This document shows positions 62,401 to 64,000 of a DNA stretch of 64,000 nucleotides, piece by piece. Numbering within the stretch: position 1 is the stretch's first letter; every line of letters starts with the position of its first letter. The DNA lies in the NCBI GenBank assembly GCA_948567375.1, contig OX419762.1, positions 67,001 to 131,000 on the forward strand. Direction: 5' to 3'. The position numbers and the translations under genes are program-made. Below the pieces are notes generated by a model. That model was not told the origin of the DNA and searched no databases. It was given only the letters and a program-made list of their open reading frames with translations. This DNA is from Lunularia cruciata (taxonomy: Eukaryota > Streptophyta > Marchantiopsida > Lunulariales > Lunulariaceae).

Positions 62401-64000
62401 TGTTGCCCTTCTACTTGTATTAATGCAGAGCTCATTCTTGTGGTAGGGGTTAAGTCATTCAACTAATGTTATGCAACACCATTAGGAACTTTTTGTGCTA
62501 TAGCAACATCATCCTAGATTAATTAGCCATGAAAACATTCTCAAACATTCATAAGAATGACTCAAAGCTTCCTTGCCCTATGAATACTATTGTTTTGGGA
62601 AGTATGCAATTATTTCCTCTTCCTGCTATAGAAGTCATTGTAGTTGGGACCATAAGGACTACACAAGATGGGATAGGTGTTGTTGTAGGAGTGTGCATCA
62701 TGCATGGTGTGAAGTTGGGATAGATTGGTTTCCTTGGGCAGAAGTGCTTGCTATCAATGGAAACATTACCTAGTTAGGGGTTTAGGGTACCTCCACTTGT
62801 ACTTAAATGTTTGTCTGCAAATATGGGAGGTATTATCTCCCCAATCTTAAAACTACTTTACTTGTAAAGTGGGAGGTAATGTGTCCCTAAAATTGAAAAA
62901 AACTTCAATCTTGTGGAGTGGTGAGGAATAAACACAACCAAAGTGCATTGTAGAAGGTAGTGGAGATGACATATGAATCAGCCAGCAGCAGTGCCAAAAA
63001 TATAAATGGGATTATCCAATCTTGTAGTAGAAATGCAAGGAGCTATGAGAGCAAGGAAAACAACAGTATAATCCTTGCATAGGTGGCCATTTATGCAGCT
63101 TGGAGAGGTGTTGCAATTGAGATTCTTGTACCTAATTTTATTTCCACTAAGGGTTTGGGGTCTCCCAAAGACATTAACCCTTGAGGATGGTTCAATGGTC
63201 TATTACTCCCCTCAAACCATTTTGCCTTTAAGGTATGTCAGTTAGAAAGACCAATCAACATATCTACAACATATCTACATATAGATTCCTAGTATCATTT
63301 GGCTAGTCAATGAATCAATGCAACAAACCACCAAGGAGCATTGATTTAACAACACATATAATAAGCAACCCAAGAAATTGTGATTTACCATTCATTCCTT
63401 TTACACCAAGCTAGGAAAGGAATGCATAGTTTTATATTAGTTTTATACTAGTTCTCATGTCACATTGGCCTTTTGGCTCAAAGACCACAGTATAATCTTA
63501 TAGGAGGAAGAGGTCCAATTCATATATTGCACTAGTCAATCTCTCTCGTAGATGGCAAGTTATCCTTAATCTACAAATCACTACTTGAGGAATCCTTCAG
63601 ATGTATGCACTAGAATTCAAGATTTAGCACACCAAGGAGCGATCCGCCTTAGATACTAGATCCTAAACCTAAAAGAATTTTCTTTTCCTATCCTAATCAC
63701 AATATTATACACTATATAATATGGCCATCACCTTACTGGTAGCTTGTGCCGTAATTGCTAATTAGCTCTCTTCTCTTAGATATCTTTTCCTCTAAATGTA
63801 CAAAAACTTCTTGTTAGTACACCAATGGAGTCTTAATTACTACTTCCTAACTACTTACATGCTTGCAATCTTGATTGTTGTACCCAAGAACAATAAGCTA
63901 GCCTCCATGTAGTCCAATCTGCAAGTGCTTTTCTCTTGCACAACTATGCCCTAAACATTACTCTTGTAATGGAATCTATCCCACACCTAGTCTTTCTTCT
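62400..64000. other. AT-rich repeat-like DNA to the window edge
   Basis: No exon or conserved domain recognised. It may include the 5' part of the Ty3 element whose gag and protease precede it. Confidence 0.4.

Overview
This window is nuclear DNA of a land plant with a large, transposon-rich genome. The evidence is spliced plant-type genes, a plant subfamily VIII-1 LRR receptor kinase, a plastid-type SOUL protein, and degenerate Ty1/copia, Ty3, Mutator-like and other mobile elements. A seed-free plant is a guess; the sequence alone does not fix the lineage.

Layout. 1-2.8 kb: debris of a Ty3 gag with zinc knuckles (minus) and the C-terminal part of a non-LTR type ORF (plus). 4.8-7.7 kb: an intact, apparently intronless LRR receptor kinase (plus). 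8.7-11.5 kb: a complete eight-exon SOUL heme-binding gene (minus), convergent with the kinase. 12.6-13.9 kb: two uncertain minus-strand coding pieces. 14-22.9 kb: AT-rich intergenic DNA with MITE-like elements, tandem duplications and a solo LTR.

22.96-47.56 kb: one aldo-keto reductase gene (Tas-like, minus strand), read here as 12 exons that join into 352 codons without a stop. Seven exons lie at 22.96-25.45 kb and five at 42.82-47.56 kb, separated by a 17.4-kb intron. That intron holds a nest of repeats: about 15 tail copies of one dispersed family with a hairpin and TA tracts, a decayed reverse transcriptase of possible Penelope type, a copia element whose gag is cut by a solo LTR, and a copia LTR at or near each end. 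A neighbouring intron carries a short Mutator-like element with a 56-codon ORF resembling the MuDR N-terminal domain.

48-64 kb: gene-free retrotransposon sequence, mostly minus strand. A Ty3 pol region (51.9-54.4 kb) and a Ty3 gag/protease region (60.7-62.4 kb) look like two halves of one element split by a second, internally deleted Ty3 element (about 55.5-60.7 kb) with LTR-like direct repeats.

The three solid genes have unrelated functions (membrane signalling, plastid tetrapyrrole or lipid association, NADPH-linked reduction), and nothing suggests a shared pathway. I see no rRNA, tRNA or CRISPR array.
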